In this document: one piece after another, positions 27,501 to 36,602 of the stretch | Layout: every line of letters starts with the position of its first letter | Numbering within the stretch: position 1 is the stretch's first letter | DNA from: Dyadobacter psychrotolerans | GTDB taxonomy: Bacteria > Bacteroidota > Bacteroidia > Cytophagales > Spirosomataceae | Assembly: GCF_004349265.1 (NCBI RefSeq) | Contig: NZ_SMFL01000003.1 | Coordinates: 434,001-498,000, forward strand | DNA length: 64,000 nt | Reading direction: 5' to 3' | Made by a program: the position numbers and the translations under genes | The notes under the pieces: model-generated | Seen by the model: only the letters and a program-made list of their open reading frames with translations | The model's database searches: none | Told to the model about the DNA's origin: nothing

Positions 27501-27675
27501 AGCAACTATCAGTGTACAAGGACGTAATCTGTTTATCTGGGTTCCGAAATCAAACCTTTATACCGATCCTGAATACAGTTCAAACGGATCAGACAGTAAT
27601 GCAGTTGGTTTTACCAACTTAGCACAAACTCCTCCTGCGAGGTATTTCGGAGGTTCTTTATCACTTACATTTTAA
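24544..27675 (+). CDS. SusC/RagA-family TonB-linked outer-membrane protein
   Basis: 1043-residue transporter. The signal peptide (MRKTLLSLLGCLLLLCTQVYA) is followed by a carboxypeptidase-regulatory-like domain (RTVSGTVTSKDDSSPLPGVT, DKGEYTIDVRAG), a TonB-box-like EVVITAGGL, a plug (YRLVLRGNRSLTGNNQALVI, AAALYGSDASNGALIVTTKK) and a barrel ending in YFGGSLSLTF. It is the first gene of a three-gene operon with a SusD protein 8 bases downstream and a DUF1735-type lipoprotein after that. The neighbourhood does not suggest a substrate: no carbohydrate-active enzyme or regulator is attached. Confidence 0.95.
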   Translation: MRKTLLSLLGCLLLLCTQVYAQERTVSGTVTSKDDSSPLPGVTVRVAGSNAGTLTNDKGEYTIDVRAGQNLIFSFVGFLNQEVKAPAAGTLNIVMTLDELSLNEVVITAGGLTAQRRELGNQATTIRSQEITQGKATSVAASLSGRVPGLLVQSTSSGVNPSYRLVLRGNRSLTGNNQALVIIDNMISTSDILGNINPEDIADIQVLNGAGAAALYGSDASNGALIVTTKKGKLGKTEFRIGHTATIEKVSFLPQLQSGFGSGTTPDDVPTYTPFENQQYGPAFDGSMVEIGKPLEDGSIQTVPYSAQNSREDFWKTGIANQTDFSISSGDEKGTFYLSAQHFDQKSTVPGEKYKRYSVRANAVRHISKTLTASFNTNFIANRYDQSSQNAAAYQNLLMSPSQVDITKYKNWETDPFANPNGFYNEYFQNPYFTLANNRTKSRNDYFQGNLELRFNPIKPLTFIYRTGISARNLSGKTTTGKFTYSDYTKSISGGSKTDIAGNVADYSGFTTQLVNDLIAEFKTNLTQDISFNLVAGTTFRENSRKDVSVSANGLVIPGLYNIGNSLNNPAAGEANYKTRQIGLYGELRLGYKEFLYVHATGRNDWRSVLAKENRSFFYPSVDVSFIATDAIPALKENAVLESLKLRGGYSQVGQVNLGNSTNLGAYQLLSTFSQAYGYPYTSGAGFTQNNTLVSNNLKPEITTGFEGGLDFEFAPMLISGGVTFYKTNTVDQTISVQTPLSTGYSTLLTNVGEVENKGIESYLRFTPIKTTFGLSVEVGGNYTFNKNKVISLSESASELSISESGTNSRIIAKVGQPFPLLQVTEYNRDPQGRIIVDPITGYPATNGTFHDLGVTNPPHILGLNSTIKYKDLRFSILFEYRNGHYIYNAVSTGYDFSGAGIRTAWFNRDRFVIPNSSYLGADGNYIENTNIAVRSGGADFWTDGTRNTTIGENYANSAGFWKLREATLGYDLPKSILSKTRFIQSATISVQGRNLFIWVPKSNLYTDPEYSSNGSDSNAVGFTNLAQTPPARYFGGSLSLTF

Positions 27676-27683
27676 TTAAAAAG

Positions 27684-29267
27684 ATGATGAAAAAATATAG
27701 TATATACTTGATGCTGGTCCTGTTGATAGCGGCCACCACTTCATGTAAGGATTATCTGGATATCAATGACAATCCCAACAGCCCGACTTCAGCAACTCCT
27801 GAACTAGTGCTTCCGCAAGCCATTGTTGGTTCTGCCAGTATTGCCAGTCAGTACAATAACTACGGTCTGCATTTCGGTGGCTATCAGGCCAATGCCGGTG
27901 GATTTTCCGGATTTGGTCTATTGTTTAACTACCAGCTTGTTCCGGATACTTACAACGGAATCTGGGTTAATACGTATGACAATCTTCAGGATTATAAATA
28001 TGTGATTGACCAGACGGAGGGCAATGCAAGTTTTGCTTATGCGAACTCTGCGGCTAAAATCATGACAGCACTTAATTATGCCCGCCTTGTAGATGCATTT
28101 AATAATGTTCCTTACACTGAGGCGCTTCAAAACAATGCGAATCTTACTCCCAAGTATGATGAAGGCCCTGTTATTTACCAGGATCTGATTACTAAATTGA
28201 CTGCTGCAATTGCAGCAATTGATGCAGGAGCCAGCTCTACTCCACTTACTTCTTCATCAGATCCATTGTTTGGCGGAGACATGACCAAGTGGAAGAAATT
28301 TGCTAACACGATCAAGCTTAGAATGCTTATCCGTATTTCAGGTGTACCAGCACTTGCAGCCTTCACTACTGCTCAGTTTGCATCACTTGACAAAACACTT
28401 GGCTTTATTTCTGATGACGCGATTGTAAACCCTGGTTATGTTAAAGATAAGCCAAATCCAACCTGGAACACTTGGGGTTATACCACAGCAGGTGCTTTGG
28501 CAAACTCTTCACGCATCCCTACTAAATTCGCTTTCGGATTTTACAAAGGCCAAAAGTTGACAGATGTTGGCCGTGGATCGGTTATTTACAAAAACTTCTC
28601 TGCTGCAACTACAACGCCGGTTAATCAATTAGGTAATGAAGTTGATGCCCCTGCGGTGGTTACAAGTTACTCAACATGGTACACTGGAACTTTCAGCAGT
28701 GCTAGCAGCATTAGCAATGCGTTGGGTGTATTAAAGGGACCGTCTATGGGACAGCCACTTATACTTGCAGCTGAATCATATTTCCTTCAGTCTGAAGCTC
28801 AGCTGAAAGGATATATAACTGGTGATTACATAGCTTCTTTCAATTCAGGTATCACAGCTTCTTTTACATATTTGTATAAAGATGTAACAAATACAGTTTC
28901 TGCTACTAAAAATGTTGCTACTGATGTTGCTACTTACAAATCTGCAAATCCTGAAAGCTATCTGGTGAATATAGCCCTTGCTACAACAGCGGCTCAGAGA
29001 CTTGAAGCGATTATTACCCAAAAGTATATTGCCGTTAACATGGTAAACTCTGACGAAGGTTATAATGAGTTCCGCAGAACAACTTATCCTGTGACAGCTC
29101 CAAATGGTGACGCGTATCATAACATCGCTTCATTACTATCTGCCTCTACAAGAGCCGACAAGTTACCATCACGAGTTTTGTATCCATCGTCAGAACAATC
29201 ACTGAATGCGGGTAATTACAAAGTGGTAAATCAGTTTACCGACTTAATTTTTTGGGATCCTAATTAA
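27684..29267 (+). CDS. SusD-like_2 family nutrient-binding lipoprotein
   Basis: 527-residue surface lipoprotein of the SusD-like_2 (PF12771-like) branch. The signal ends in the lipobox ATTSC, and CKDYLDINDNPNSPTSATPE is the characteristic start of the mature protein. Typical later segments are INDNPN, ALNYARLVDAFNNVPYTEAL, KWKKFANTIKLRMLIRISGV and the EAQLKGYI helix. Starting eight bases after SusC, it should form the lid of the same importer. The second codon is also ATG; either could initiate. Confidence 0.93.
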   Translation: MMKKYSIYLMLVLLIAATTSCKDYLDINDNPNSPTSATPELVLPQAIVGSASIASQYNNYGLHFGGYQANAGGFSGFGLLFNYQLVPDTYNGIWVNTYDNLQDYKYVIDQTEGNASFAYANSAAKIMTALNYARLVDAFNNVPYTEALQNNANLTPKYDEGPVIYQDLITKLTAAIAAIDAGASSTPLTSSSDPLFGGDMTKWKKFANTIKLRMLIRISGVPALAAFTTAQFASLDKTLGFISDDAIVNPGYVKDKPNPTWNTWGYTTAGALANSSRIPTKFAFGFYKGQKLTDVGRGSVIYKNFSAATTTPVNQLGNEVDAPAVVTSYSTWYTGTFSSASSISNALGVLKGPSMGQPLILAAESYFLQSEAQLKGYITGDYIASFNSGITASFTYLYKDVTNTVSATKNVATDVATYKSANPESYLVNIALATTAAQRLEAIITQKYIAVNMVNSDEGYNEFRRTTYPVTAPNGDAYHNIASLLSASTRADKLPSRVLYPSSEQSLNAGNYKVVNQFTDLIFWDPN

Positions 29268-29279
29268 TTAGAAAAAAAT

Positions 29280-30251
29280 ATGAAAAATTCATTTAAAATA
29301 GCAGGACTTGCATTGCTTACTTTTGCTTTCACATCCTGTTTAAAGGACGATATAACATTGGATCCGGACAAGTCGACCAATGTCATAGAATTTAAAAATC
29401 CTGGTAGCTTTTTATCTCCATCAGGAAGCAAATATTCTATGTATACAAAAGCTTTTGATCTGGCTCCTGAAAATGACTATCCTATAACAGTTAGCTACTC
29501 AGGCGCTGACGTTGCTCCGGAAGACATTACAGTTACGCTTGGAATCGATACGCCTGCGATAGCTCAATACAACGAAGAGCAGGAAACAGAATACGAACTT
29601 ATTCCAACGACACTGTATACTTTGCCAGCAACGGTGGTTATACCTAAAGGACAAAGAACGGCAGTTGTAGCATTGAAAATAAAAAGTGCAAACTTCGATT
29701 TCAGCAAAGCTTATGTACTGCCAATTCAGATTAAATCTGTATCAAGTGGTATTATCAGCGGAAATTTCGGAACAATCCTTTTGAATCTGAATGCTAAAAA
29801 TAAGTATGATGGAGTTTACACTGTAACCGGAAAAATGACTGACTTTGTGAACCCGGCATTTGTAGGTTTGTATAGTACTGGTCGTGTGCTTGAATATACA
29901 CTTGAAACAATTTCGGCTACCCAGTGCGTTGTTGTGGACTATGAATATTACGGAAGCCCTATTACTCCGTTTTGGACGGGAACAGGTGTAAGTGGATTCG
30001 GAAGTTTCGCTCCGGTAGTAGAGTTTGATCCTGCGACTGACAAAATCGTTGCTGTCACTAATTACTTTGGTCAGCCAGCACCGGCTAATACGCGTTCTGC
30101 CAAATTAAATCCTGCGGGAGTCAATTTGTATAACCCAACAGCCAAAACCATCAGTATCAGTTACTGGATGATTCAGCCAAGCGCTGTTGCGGCCCCTCCA
30201 AGTATCAGGACTGCCTGGGAAGAGGTTTGGAAGTTCGAACATTCAAGATAA
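29280..30251 (+). CDS. DUF1735 (BT_3987-like) surface lipoprotein
   Basis: 323-residue lipoprotein, third gene of the SusCD operon. The signal MKNSFKIAGLALLTFAFTSC is followed by LKDDIT, an acidic surface-export signature. The N-terminal half resembles the beta-sandwich DUF1735/BT_3987 domain (segments EFKNPGSF, VTLGIDTPAIAQYNEE, TLPATVVIPKGQRTAVVALK, YVLPIQIKSVSSG). The C-terminal half has a beta-rich DUF4361-like pattern (YDGVYTVTGKMTDFVNPAF onward, VTNYFGQPAP). Such proteins are accessory glycan- or ligand-binding lipoproteins of the SusE/F kind, or peptide-locus components. No catalytic motif is seen. A terminator follows. Confidence 0.8.
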   Translation: MKNSFKIAGLALLTFAFTSCLKDDITLDPDKSTNVIEFKNPGSFLSPSGSKYSMYTKAFDLAPENDYPITVSYSGADVAPEDITVTLGIDTPAIAQYNEEQETEYELIPTTLYTLPATVVIPKGQRTAVVALKIKSANFDFSKAYVLPIQIKSVSSGIISGNFGTILLNLNAKNKYDGVYTVTGKMTDFVNPAFVGLYSTGRVLEYTLETISATQCVVVDYEYYGSPITPFWTGTGVSGFGSFAPVVEFDPATDKIVAVTNYFGQPAPANTRSAKLNPAGVNLYNPTAKTISISYWMIQPSAVAAPPSIRTAWEEVWKFEHSR

Positions 30252-30269
30252 AATTGTCTGATATTGAAG

Positions 30270-30295
30270 AAGAGCTGGCTTTCGGGCCGGCTCTT
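30270..30295 (+). terminator. Terminator of the three-gene SusCD operon
   Basis: AAGAGCTGGC (30270-30279) pairs with GCCGGCTCTT (30286-30295) with one G-T pair and a six-base loop, followed by TGTGTTTTA. Confidence 0.85.
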
Positions 30296-30477
30296 TGTGT
30301 TTTATAGAATTCCGGTTTTTGAAATAAACCTGTATTTAAAATAAATTCAACATTTAGTAAAATATTTTTTGTTTTTAAAAATTGCCAAAATGGCAATCAA
30401 ACAGCTTATTTAGAATGTTTTCCATAAAATAAGGCATGAATTCCTATCATTTTTAATAAAATTTAAAATCTGCACAT

Positions 30478-30507
30478 TTGCATAGGATTTTTCAAATTAT
30501 ACTTTTG
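30478..30507 (+). promoter_or_regulatory. Promoter of the fourth SusC-SusD operon
   Basis: TTG (30478-30480, part of TTTG), a 19-base spacer, then TACTTTTG (30500-30507): an exact Bacteroidota promoter. The ATG of SusC is about 40 bases further on. The preceding 180 bases (30296-30477) are AT-rich and hold nothing else that I can identify. Confidence 0.72.
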
Positions 30508-30548
30508 TACAATTATGTTAACGACAAACTTAATAAATACAAAAAGCT

Positions 30549-33500
30549 ATGAAGAAGATTCTATCGTTATTCTGCCTGTCTGTTTTACTGTTAAGTATGC
30601 AGGCCTACGGACAAGATCTCACAGTGACAGGGCAAGTTACTGGTGAAGACGGCTCCACTTTACCCGGTGTTAATATCAGCGTCAAAGGAACATCCCAAGG
30701 AACGACATCCAATGCCGAAGGAAAATTTTCAATCACAACCAGCTCTGGCAGCACTTTGGTTTTTAGCTTTATTGGCTTCCAGACTCAGGAAATAGCCGTT
30801 GGCTCACAGTCTGTAATCAATGTTAATCTGAAGAATGACGTCAGCCAGTTACAGGAAGTCGTAGTTACAGCCCAGGGAATTCAAAGAGAAAAACGCTCAC
30901 TTGGTTATGCAGTGTCCGAGATTAAAGGGGATGTGGTAAACAAAGTGCCGGAACAAAACTTTGTCAACTCCATGAATGGAAAAGTTGCCGGTCTGCAGGT
31001 GATTGCCGGAAGCGGTGCTCCCGGACAGGCGGCACGTATTACAATACGCGGAGGTGCAAAATCCATTTCCGGCAATAACGAACCTTTGTTTGTAATCGAT
31101 GGTGTACCCGTAAGTAACGATAATGACGGAAACGGTGCGGCCAACGAAGTATCCGGAGCGGCCACGCCCAACCGTGTTGCGGACATCAACCCAAATGATA
31201 TCGAATCGGTTAGTGTACTTAAAGGAAGTGCTGCCTCTGTGTTATACGGGAACAGAGGATCCAACGGGGTTATCCTGATTACAACCAAATCCGGAAAAGG
31301 CACAAAAGGCAAGCCCGTTATCACGGTTAATACCAACGTAGGCATTGATAACGCATTACGTCTGCCAGAATATCAGACAAAATTTGCCCAGGGAAGCCGT
31401 GGGAATTATCAGGAAGGAACTTCACTTTCGTGGGGACCGGAAATTACCGGTCAGCAGGTAACCAGTGCAGCTGCCGGAGGAACAACAACGCTTAGCGTAC
31501 ACGACCCAAGAGCCGATTTTCTGAGAACCGGAGTAACGATCAACAACAACGTTTCTGTTGCGCAAACGCTGGAAAAGACTTCTTTTTACTTGTCGCTTGG
31601 CCAGAATAAACAAACAGCCATTGTACCAAACCAGGGCTACAACAAGGCCAACTTCCGCGCCAATGTGTCGACCAATTTAACAGACAAACTTACAGCCGGA
31701 ATCAGTGTAGGTTATACCAAAAGCAATGGTGATGTGCCGTATACAGGTCAGGATGGAAACAACCCGTTTTTCTCCCTCTTTCACGCTCCGGTAAGCTGGG
31801 ACCTGAACGGTTACGGATATGTAAACCCGACAACCGGCCGCCAGATCAACTTCCGCGGAGGTGCTTTTGACAATCCTTTCTGGACGGTGAACAAAACTTT
31901 TTTTAATACAAAAAATGACCACATTACCGGAAACATAAATTTCGGCTACACGGCAACATCCTGGCTTAATTTCACCTATCGTCTTGGTATTGACCAATAT
32001 ACGGATAATCGAAAAGCTTTTAGGGATATTTATACGGGAGGTAATCCAAACGGATATTTGTCTAACGACATCCGCAGCCGCCAGCAGATCAACTCTACAT
32101 TTGTAGCTAATCTGAGCCACAATTTCTCTGAAGATATTTCGGCAACATTGTCTTTGGGACATGATTACAACCAGCGTAAATATGACCGCACCAACCAGAC
32201 TGCCACTGCATTGGCCCTGCCAGGTGTGGCACATATGAACAACGCAACAGCCTTTGATCCTGACTACGAATACCACACAAAACGTAACCTGATAGGTACT
32301 TTTGGAGATTTAAGATTTGACTTCCGAAATTATCTTTTCCTGGGTGTTACTGTGCGTAACGAGTGGTCGTCTACTTTGCCGGAAGCAAACAGAAGCTTCT
32401 TTTATCCAGGTGTTAATGCCTCTTTTGTTTTTACAGATGCGTTCGACTTAAACAAAGACGTACTTAATTTCGGAAAGATACGGCTTGGATGGGCTAAAAC
32501 CGGCCGTGATACTGATCCTTACCGTCTGCAAAATACCTACATTTTAGCAACAGCCGCTGATGGATTCACTGATGGTATTTCTTTTCCTTATTTAGGATTA
32601 CCAGGTTATATGGTCAACTCAACAGTTAATAACCCGACGTTAAAACCGGAGTTTACCCGCGAAATCGAAGTAGGTGTAGAACTTAAGTTTCTTAAAAACC
32701 GCTTAGGACTAGACTTTACCTATTTCAATAATAAAAATACGGATGGCATTATCTCTCTGGATGTAGCACCAAGTACGGGTGCATCAAACCTGATTGTAAA
32801 TTCAGGTAAAACCACCAACCAGGGAATTGAACTGGCGCTTGACCTGAATGTAATCAAAACGAAGGATTTTAACTGGAATATCGGTGTCGTATATAGCCGC
32901 ATCAGAACCGTGGTAAATGAACTTTACCAGGATCTGGACAAGCTTTATTTAGGTGGATTTAGCGGAAACCCCGCTATTTATGCTGTTAAGGGCGAACGTT
33001 ATGGAACCATTATTGGTGCAGGGTATTCAAGAGAAAAAGATGCTGAAAGTAAGCCTTTGCCAAATAGTAAAATTTACACAGATACTGATGGCTATCCTAT
33101 ATTGGAGGATGGTTTAGCACTTGGATATATTGAACCCAACTGGACGGGCGGAATCACAAATACTTTTAGTTATAAAGGATTACGGCTTTCGGCACTATTT
33201 GACACCCGCCAGGGGGGATATATTTTTAGCGGTACATCGCAGTTGATGGATACCTATGGTGTTACAACAAGAACACTTGATCGTGGTTCTGAAATTATTT
33301 TTGACGGAATTAAAGAAGACGGAAGCGCGAATGATATTGCCGCTGTTAAAGATCAGGATTGGTATGGATACATTGGAGGAGCAAACGCAGAAGCACATAC
33401 CTACAAAAATAACTGGGTGAAATTACGTGAAGCGAACTTGTCATACACCTTTACCATTAAAAAAGGTATCCTTCAGGCAATCGATCTGGGCGTTTATGGC

Positions 33501-33641
33501 CGTAACCTCGCACTTTGGACCAAAGTTCCGGACATCGATCCCGAATCCAGCTCTTTCGGAACAAACAATGGCCAGGGTGCCAGCCGCATGGCTTATCCTT
33601 CTACGCGTTCTTTGGGTGTTAATCTTAAGCTCACTTTCTAA
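30549..33641 (+). CDS. SusC/RagA-family TonB-linked outer-membrane protein
   Basis: 1030-residue transporter. The signal peptide (MKKILSLFCLSVLLLSMQAYG) is followed by a carboxypeptidase-regulatory-like domain (TVTGQVTGEDGSTLPGVNIS, AEGKFSITTSSG), a TonB-box-like EVVVTAQGIQ, a plug (ARITIRGGAKSISGNNEPLF, SVLYGNRGSNGVILITTKSG) and a barrel ending in LGVNLKLTF. It is paired with the SusD gene 11 bases downstream. In domain style (EVVVTAQGIQREKRSLGYAV) it is close to the first SusC of the window (EVVVTALGIKRDKRALGYSV), so these two may belong to one subfamily. Confidence 0.95.
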   Translation: MKKILSLFCLSVLLLSMQAYGQDLTVTGQVTGEDGSTLPGVNISVKGTSQGTTSNAEGKFSITTSSGSTLVFSFIGFQTQEIAVGSQSVINVNLKNDVSQLQEVVVTAQGIQREKRSLGYAVSEIKGDVVNKVPEQNFVNSMNGKVAGLQVIAGSGAPGQAARITIRGGAKSISGNNEPLFVIDGVPVSNDNDGNGAANEVSGAATPNRVADINPNDIESVSVLKGSAASVLYGNRGSNGVILITTKSGKGTKGKPVITVNTNVGIDNALRLPEYQTKFAQGSRGNYQEGTSLSWGPEITGQQVTSAAAGGTTTLSVHDPRADFLRTGVTINNNVSVAQTLEKTSFYLSLGQNKQTAIVPNQGYNKANFRANVSTNLTDKLTAGISVGYTKSNGDVPYTGQDGNNPFFSLFHAPVSWDLNGYGYVNPTTGRQINFRGGAFDNPFWTVNKTFFNTKNDHITGNINFGYTATSWLNFTYRLGIDQYTDNRKAFRDIYTGGNPNGYLSNDIRSRQQINSTFVANLSHNFSEDISATLSLGHDYNQRKYDRTNQTATALALPGVAHMNNATAFDPDYEYHTKRNLIGTFGDLRFDFRNYLFLGVTVRNEWSSTLPEANRSFFYPGVNASFVFTDAFDLNKDVLNFGKIRLGWAKTGRDTDPYRLQNTYILATAADGFTDGISFPYLGLPGYMVNSTVNNPTLKPEFTREIEVGVELKFLKNRLGLDFTYFNNKNTDGIISLDVAPSTGASNLIVNSGKTTNQGIELALDLNVIKTKDFNWNIGVVYSRIRTVVNELYQDLDKLYLGGFSGNPAIYAVKGERYGTIIGAGYSREKDAESKPLPNSKIYTDTDGYPILEDGLALGYIEPNWTGGITNTFSYKGLRLSALFDTRQGGYIFSGTSQLMDTYGVTTRTLDRGSEIIFDGIKEDGSANDIAAVKDQDWYGYIGGANAEAHTYKNNWVKLREANLSYTFTIKKGILQAIDLGVYGRNLALWTKVPDIDPESSSFGTNNGQGASRMAYPSTRSLGVNLKLTF

Positions 33642-33652
33642 AAACGAAAACC

Positions 33653-35089
33653 ATGAAATTTTTAAATAAAAAATATAAAACACAGCTTTTGGCGGCAGTA
33701 ATACTGCTTACAGCAGCAACGTCCTGCCAGGATAGCCTGAATATCAATACCGATCCGAATTCCTTTACGGACGTTCCTTTACGTACTATCCTTCCTGCAG
33801 CACAAGTGAACCTTGCATATACCCTGGGTGGTGATGCATCGCGTTATACAGGTTCCATTATGCAGTACTATGGTGGGCACCGCGGTCAGCCTCTGGAATA
33901 TGCTCAATTTACCTTCAATGCCTCTACCACGGATACGTACTGGAGCAATATGTACACTTCTGTACTAACCCAGATGAAAGCGGTAATTGGCAAGGCCGAT
34001 GTTAGCGGAGACAAGATATATACAGGGATTGCGCAGATCACCATGGCACATACTTTTTCAATCCTTACCGATATGTATGGAGATATTCCTTATGCAGAAG
34101 CACTGCTTAGTACGGAGAATGTATCACCAGCTTATGACAGGCAGGATACCATTTATCCCGCGCTAATTGCCATGCTGGATCAGGGAATTGCAAATGTGAA
34201 ATCTGGACAGGGAACCAAGCCCGGTACCGACGACCGCGTATACGCTGGCGATGTAACAAAGTGGGAGAAATTTGCAAACTCACTTAAGCTGCGTCTGTAC
34301 AACCATCAAAGCAAAGTGCAGCCCAATGCAGCTGCCGATTTCCTTGCTACAAATCCGGCCCTGATCACAACAAGCGCAGACAATGCACAGGTTGTATTCG
34401 GTTCCAACGCCTCAAATTCCAACCCCATCTACCAGTTTGATGTTCTTTCAGGGAGAAAAGATCAGGCCGTTGCAAGCACTATTGTTAACAGGATGAAAGC
34501 ACTTGCGGATCCCCGGATTCCGGTTTACTTTCAGGGAATAGTGAATGGAGCTAACAAAGGGCAGTATGTTGGTAACGGTCCGGGTGTCAATGATGACGAT
34601 TCAGGTGAAACCAAATATTCACGTGTAGGTAGTTTTTATGCCTCTGCTACTTCACCGGTTGTGTTTTTAAGTGCGGCCGAAGTACAGTTTATCATTGCCG
34701 AAGCACAGTTTAGAAAGGGCAATCAGGCCGCCGCAGCTACCGCTTACGACGCAGCAGTCAAAAACGATTTTACTGCGCTTGGTGTAACAGGTGCCGAAGC
34801 GTACCTGACGACGGCGGGTGTAAAATACGATAACACGCTCAACCGCATTATGGAGCAAAAATGGATCACCATGTATCAGGCACCATACGAATCATGGGTA
34901 GACTGGCGCAGAACAGCCATTCCAATGCTAACTGTTCCCACTGTAAACTATTCAGGAGGAGTTATTCCACGCCGGTTACCTTATCCGCAGCTCGAATTAA
35001 ACCTTAACCGAGCTTCACTGGAAGCGGGGCCGGGTTTTCTTAGTCCGGTCGAAACGATGAAGTCGAGAGTTTGGTGGGATAAGCAATAG
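33653..35089 (+). CDS. SusD-like_2 family nutrient-binding lipoprotein
   Basis: 478-residue surface lipoprotein. The lipobox is AATSC, then QDSLNINTDPNSFTDVPLRT, the SusD-like_2 start with its NTDPN motif. Further family segments are FSILTDMYGDIPYAEAL, KWEKFANSLKLRLYNHQSKV, PVVFLSAAEVQFIIAEAQFR and NRIMEQKWITMYQAPYESWV. It starts 11 bases after the SusC stop. It resembles the partial SusD at 1-697 (LTDLFGDVPYSQ, KWKKYANSVKLRL), which agrees with the likeness of their SusC partners. The terminator lies at 35108-35138. Confidence 0.93.
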   Translation: MKFLNKKYKTQLLAAVILLTAATSCQDSLNINTDPNSFTDVPLRTILPAAQVNLAYTLGGDASRYTGSIMQYYGGHRGQPLEYAQFTFNASTTDTYWSNMYTSVLTQMKAVIGKADVSGDKIYTGIAQITMAHTFSILTDMYGDIPYAEALLSTENVSPAYDRQDTIYPALIAMLDQGIANVKSGQGTKPGTDDRVYAGDVTKWEKFANSLKLRLYNHQSKVQPNAAADFLATNPALITTSADNAQVVFGSNASNSNPIYQFDVLSGRKDQAVASTIVNRMKALADPRIPVYFQGIVNGANKGQYVGNGPGVNDDDSGETKYSRVGSFYASATSPVVFLSAAEVQFIIAEAQFRKGNQAAAATAYDAAVKNDFTALGVTGAEAYLTTAGVKYDNTLNRIMEQKWITMYQAPYESWVDWRRTAIPMLTVPTVNYSGGVIPRRLPYPQLELNLNRASLEAGPGFLSPVETMKSRVWWDKQ

Positions 35090-35107
35090 TAACAAATCAA
35101 GATTACA

Positions 35108-35138
35108 AAAGCCGTCGCATACAACTTGCGGCGGCTTT
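35108..35138 (+). terminator. Terminator of the fourth SusCD operon
   Basis: AAAGCCGTCGCA (35108-35119) pairs with TGCGGCGGCTTT (35127-35138), one G-T pair, seven-base loop, followed by TTGCTTTTTT. Confidence 0.9.
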
Positions 35139-35189
35139 TTGCTTTTTTACAATATTTTTCTTTGCTCTGTGACGATCCTGAAATTTCCT

Positions 35190-35197
35190 TAACTTTG
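35190..35197 (+). promoter_or_regulatory. Minus-7 element upstream of the aminotransferase gene
   Basis: TAACTTTG matches TAnnTTTG exactly, 22 bases before the ATG at 35220. No TTG lies 19 bases upstream; the nearest, TTTG at 35161-35164, is 25 bases away. Confidence 0.45.
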
Positions 35198-35219
35198 AGA
35201 ATCATTAGATGATCAGATC

Positions 35220-36464
35220 ATGGAATTCCTCAAAAGCCAGCGCCTCAACAACCTGAAATATGAAATCAGAGGTGCTACGTATCAGAAAGCACTGGAACTC
35301 GAAAGTCAGGGCTTTAAAATTCATAACCTGAATATTGGCAACCCCGCCCCTTTTGGTTTTGATTCTCCTGATGAAATCGTGCACGATATCATTATGAATC
35401 TACGAAATGCACAAGGTTATTCTGATTCCCGTGGTTTGTTTGCCGCCCGTAAGGCTGTCATGCATTACACCCAAACAATTGGGATTCAGGATGTTGAAAT
35501 TAATGATATTTTTATTGGAAATGGTGTGAGTGAGCTAATCCTGCTTTCTATGCAGGCTTTGCTGAATCCGGGAGATGAGATTCTTGTTCCAAGTCCTGAT
35601 TATCCATTATGGACGGCTGCCGTGGCACTGAGCGGCGGGAAACCGGTGCACTACGTTTGCGACGAAGCGTCAGACTGGAACCCGGATCTGGAAGATATGG
35701 AAAGTAAGATTTCTTCCAGAACCAAAGGAATTGTACTGATCAACCCAAACAATCCGACGGGCGCCGTTTATGAAAAAGATGTTCTGCTGGGCATTGCAAA
35801 AATGGCTGAGGAACACGGGCTCATCATTTTTTCTGATGAAATTTATGATAAGATACTTTACGACGGAGCTGTTCATTATCCGATGGGATCGCTGGTGACA
35901 GATACTTTGTGTGTTTCCTATGGTGGTCTTTCTAAAAATTATCGTTCTGCAGGCTTTCGCGGCGGCTGGATGATCCTGAGCGGAGCGAAGCAAAAAGCAA
36001 AATCCTATACCGAAGGTCTGCTACTTCTTGCGAGCTTACGTCTTTGTGCAAATGTTCCGACCCAATATGCGATTCAGACTGCTCTCGGCGGATATCAAAG
36101 TATTAAGGAACTGGTGGCACCAACGGGAAGATTATACAAACAGATCAACCTGGTTTATGACCGGCTGACGTCCATTCCCGGTATTACCTGTGTCAAACCA
36201 AAGGGTTCTTTATATGTTTTCCCGAAAATTGATCTTAAAAAATTTGGCTTAAAAACAGATGAGCAATTCGTGTACGATTTGCTCAGTGAACAAAAAGTGC
36301 TAGTCGTTCCGGGAACAGGATTTAACTATGCCGGCGATGATCATTTCCGGATTGTTATCCTTCCAACCGTCGATGAATTAAATCAGGCAATGGACAAAAT
36401 TGAGTTTTTCCTGGAAACCAAACGCGTGTTGTCAACGCGAACTGTTGAAGACGTAATTGCTTAA
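35220..36464 (+). CDS. Class I/II aminotransferase, AlaA-like (alanine-synthesising)
   Basis: 414-residue PLP enzyme of fold type I. Visible motifs are NIGNPAPFGFDSP, GYSDSRGLFAARKAV, INPNNPTGAVY, FSDEIYDKILYDG and the cofactor lysine K239 in GGLSKNYRSAGFRGGW. This lysine context closely recalls E. coli AlaA (glutamate-pyruvate aminotransferase), so alanine synthesis from pyruvate is the best guess; aspartate or tyrosine specificity cannot be excluded. Cytoplasmic and monocistronic, with a hairpin terminator at 36479-36541. Confidence 0.88.
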   Translation: MEFLKSQRLNNLKYEIRGATYQKALELESQGFKIHNLNIGNPAPFGFDSPDEIVHDIIMNLRNAQGYSDSRGLFAARKAVMHYTQTIGIQDVEINDIFIGNGVSELILLSMQALLNPGDEILVPSPDYPLWTAAVALSGGKPVHYVCDEASDWNPDLEDMESKISSRTKGIVLINPNNPTGAVYEKDVLLGIAKMAEEHGLIIFSDEIYDKILYDGAVHYPMGSLVTDTLCVSYGGLSKNYRSAGFRGGWMILSGAKQKAKSYTEGLLLLASLRLCANVPTQYAIQTALGGYQSIKELVAPTGRLYKQINLVYDRLTSIPGITCVKPKGSLYVFPKIDLKKFGLKTDEQFVYDLLSEQKVLVVPGTGFNYAGDDHFRIVILPTVDELNQAMDKIEFFLETKRVLSTRTVEDVIA

Positions 36465-36478
36465 TTTACCAAACTATC

Positions 36479-36541
36479 GGCAGTCGGCTATCAGATTTAT
36501 GCTGTAAAGAAATTTGCAGTTTTAACTGAATGCCGACTGCC
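36479..36541 (+). terminator. Long-stem terminator after the aminotransferase gene
   Basis: GGCAGTCGGC (36479-36488) and GCCGACTGCC (36532-36541) are perfect complements, with an inner CTGTAAA/TTTGCAG stem, followed by TATTATTTTTT. Confidence 0.75.
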
Positions 36542-36602
36542 TATTATTTTTTATTCTCCGAAATATTTTCCAAACCTACTTTCAAAATCACTCCTCACTT
36601 CC

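Noticed and set aside
31677..32276. 199-codon frame opposite a SusC gene
   Set aside because: Antisense shadow created by SusC codon use; the SusC domain is intact on the other strand.
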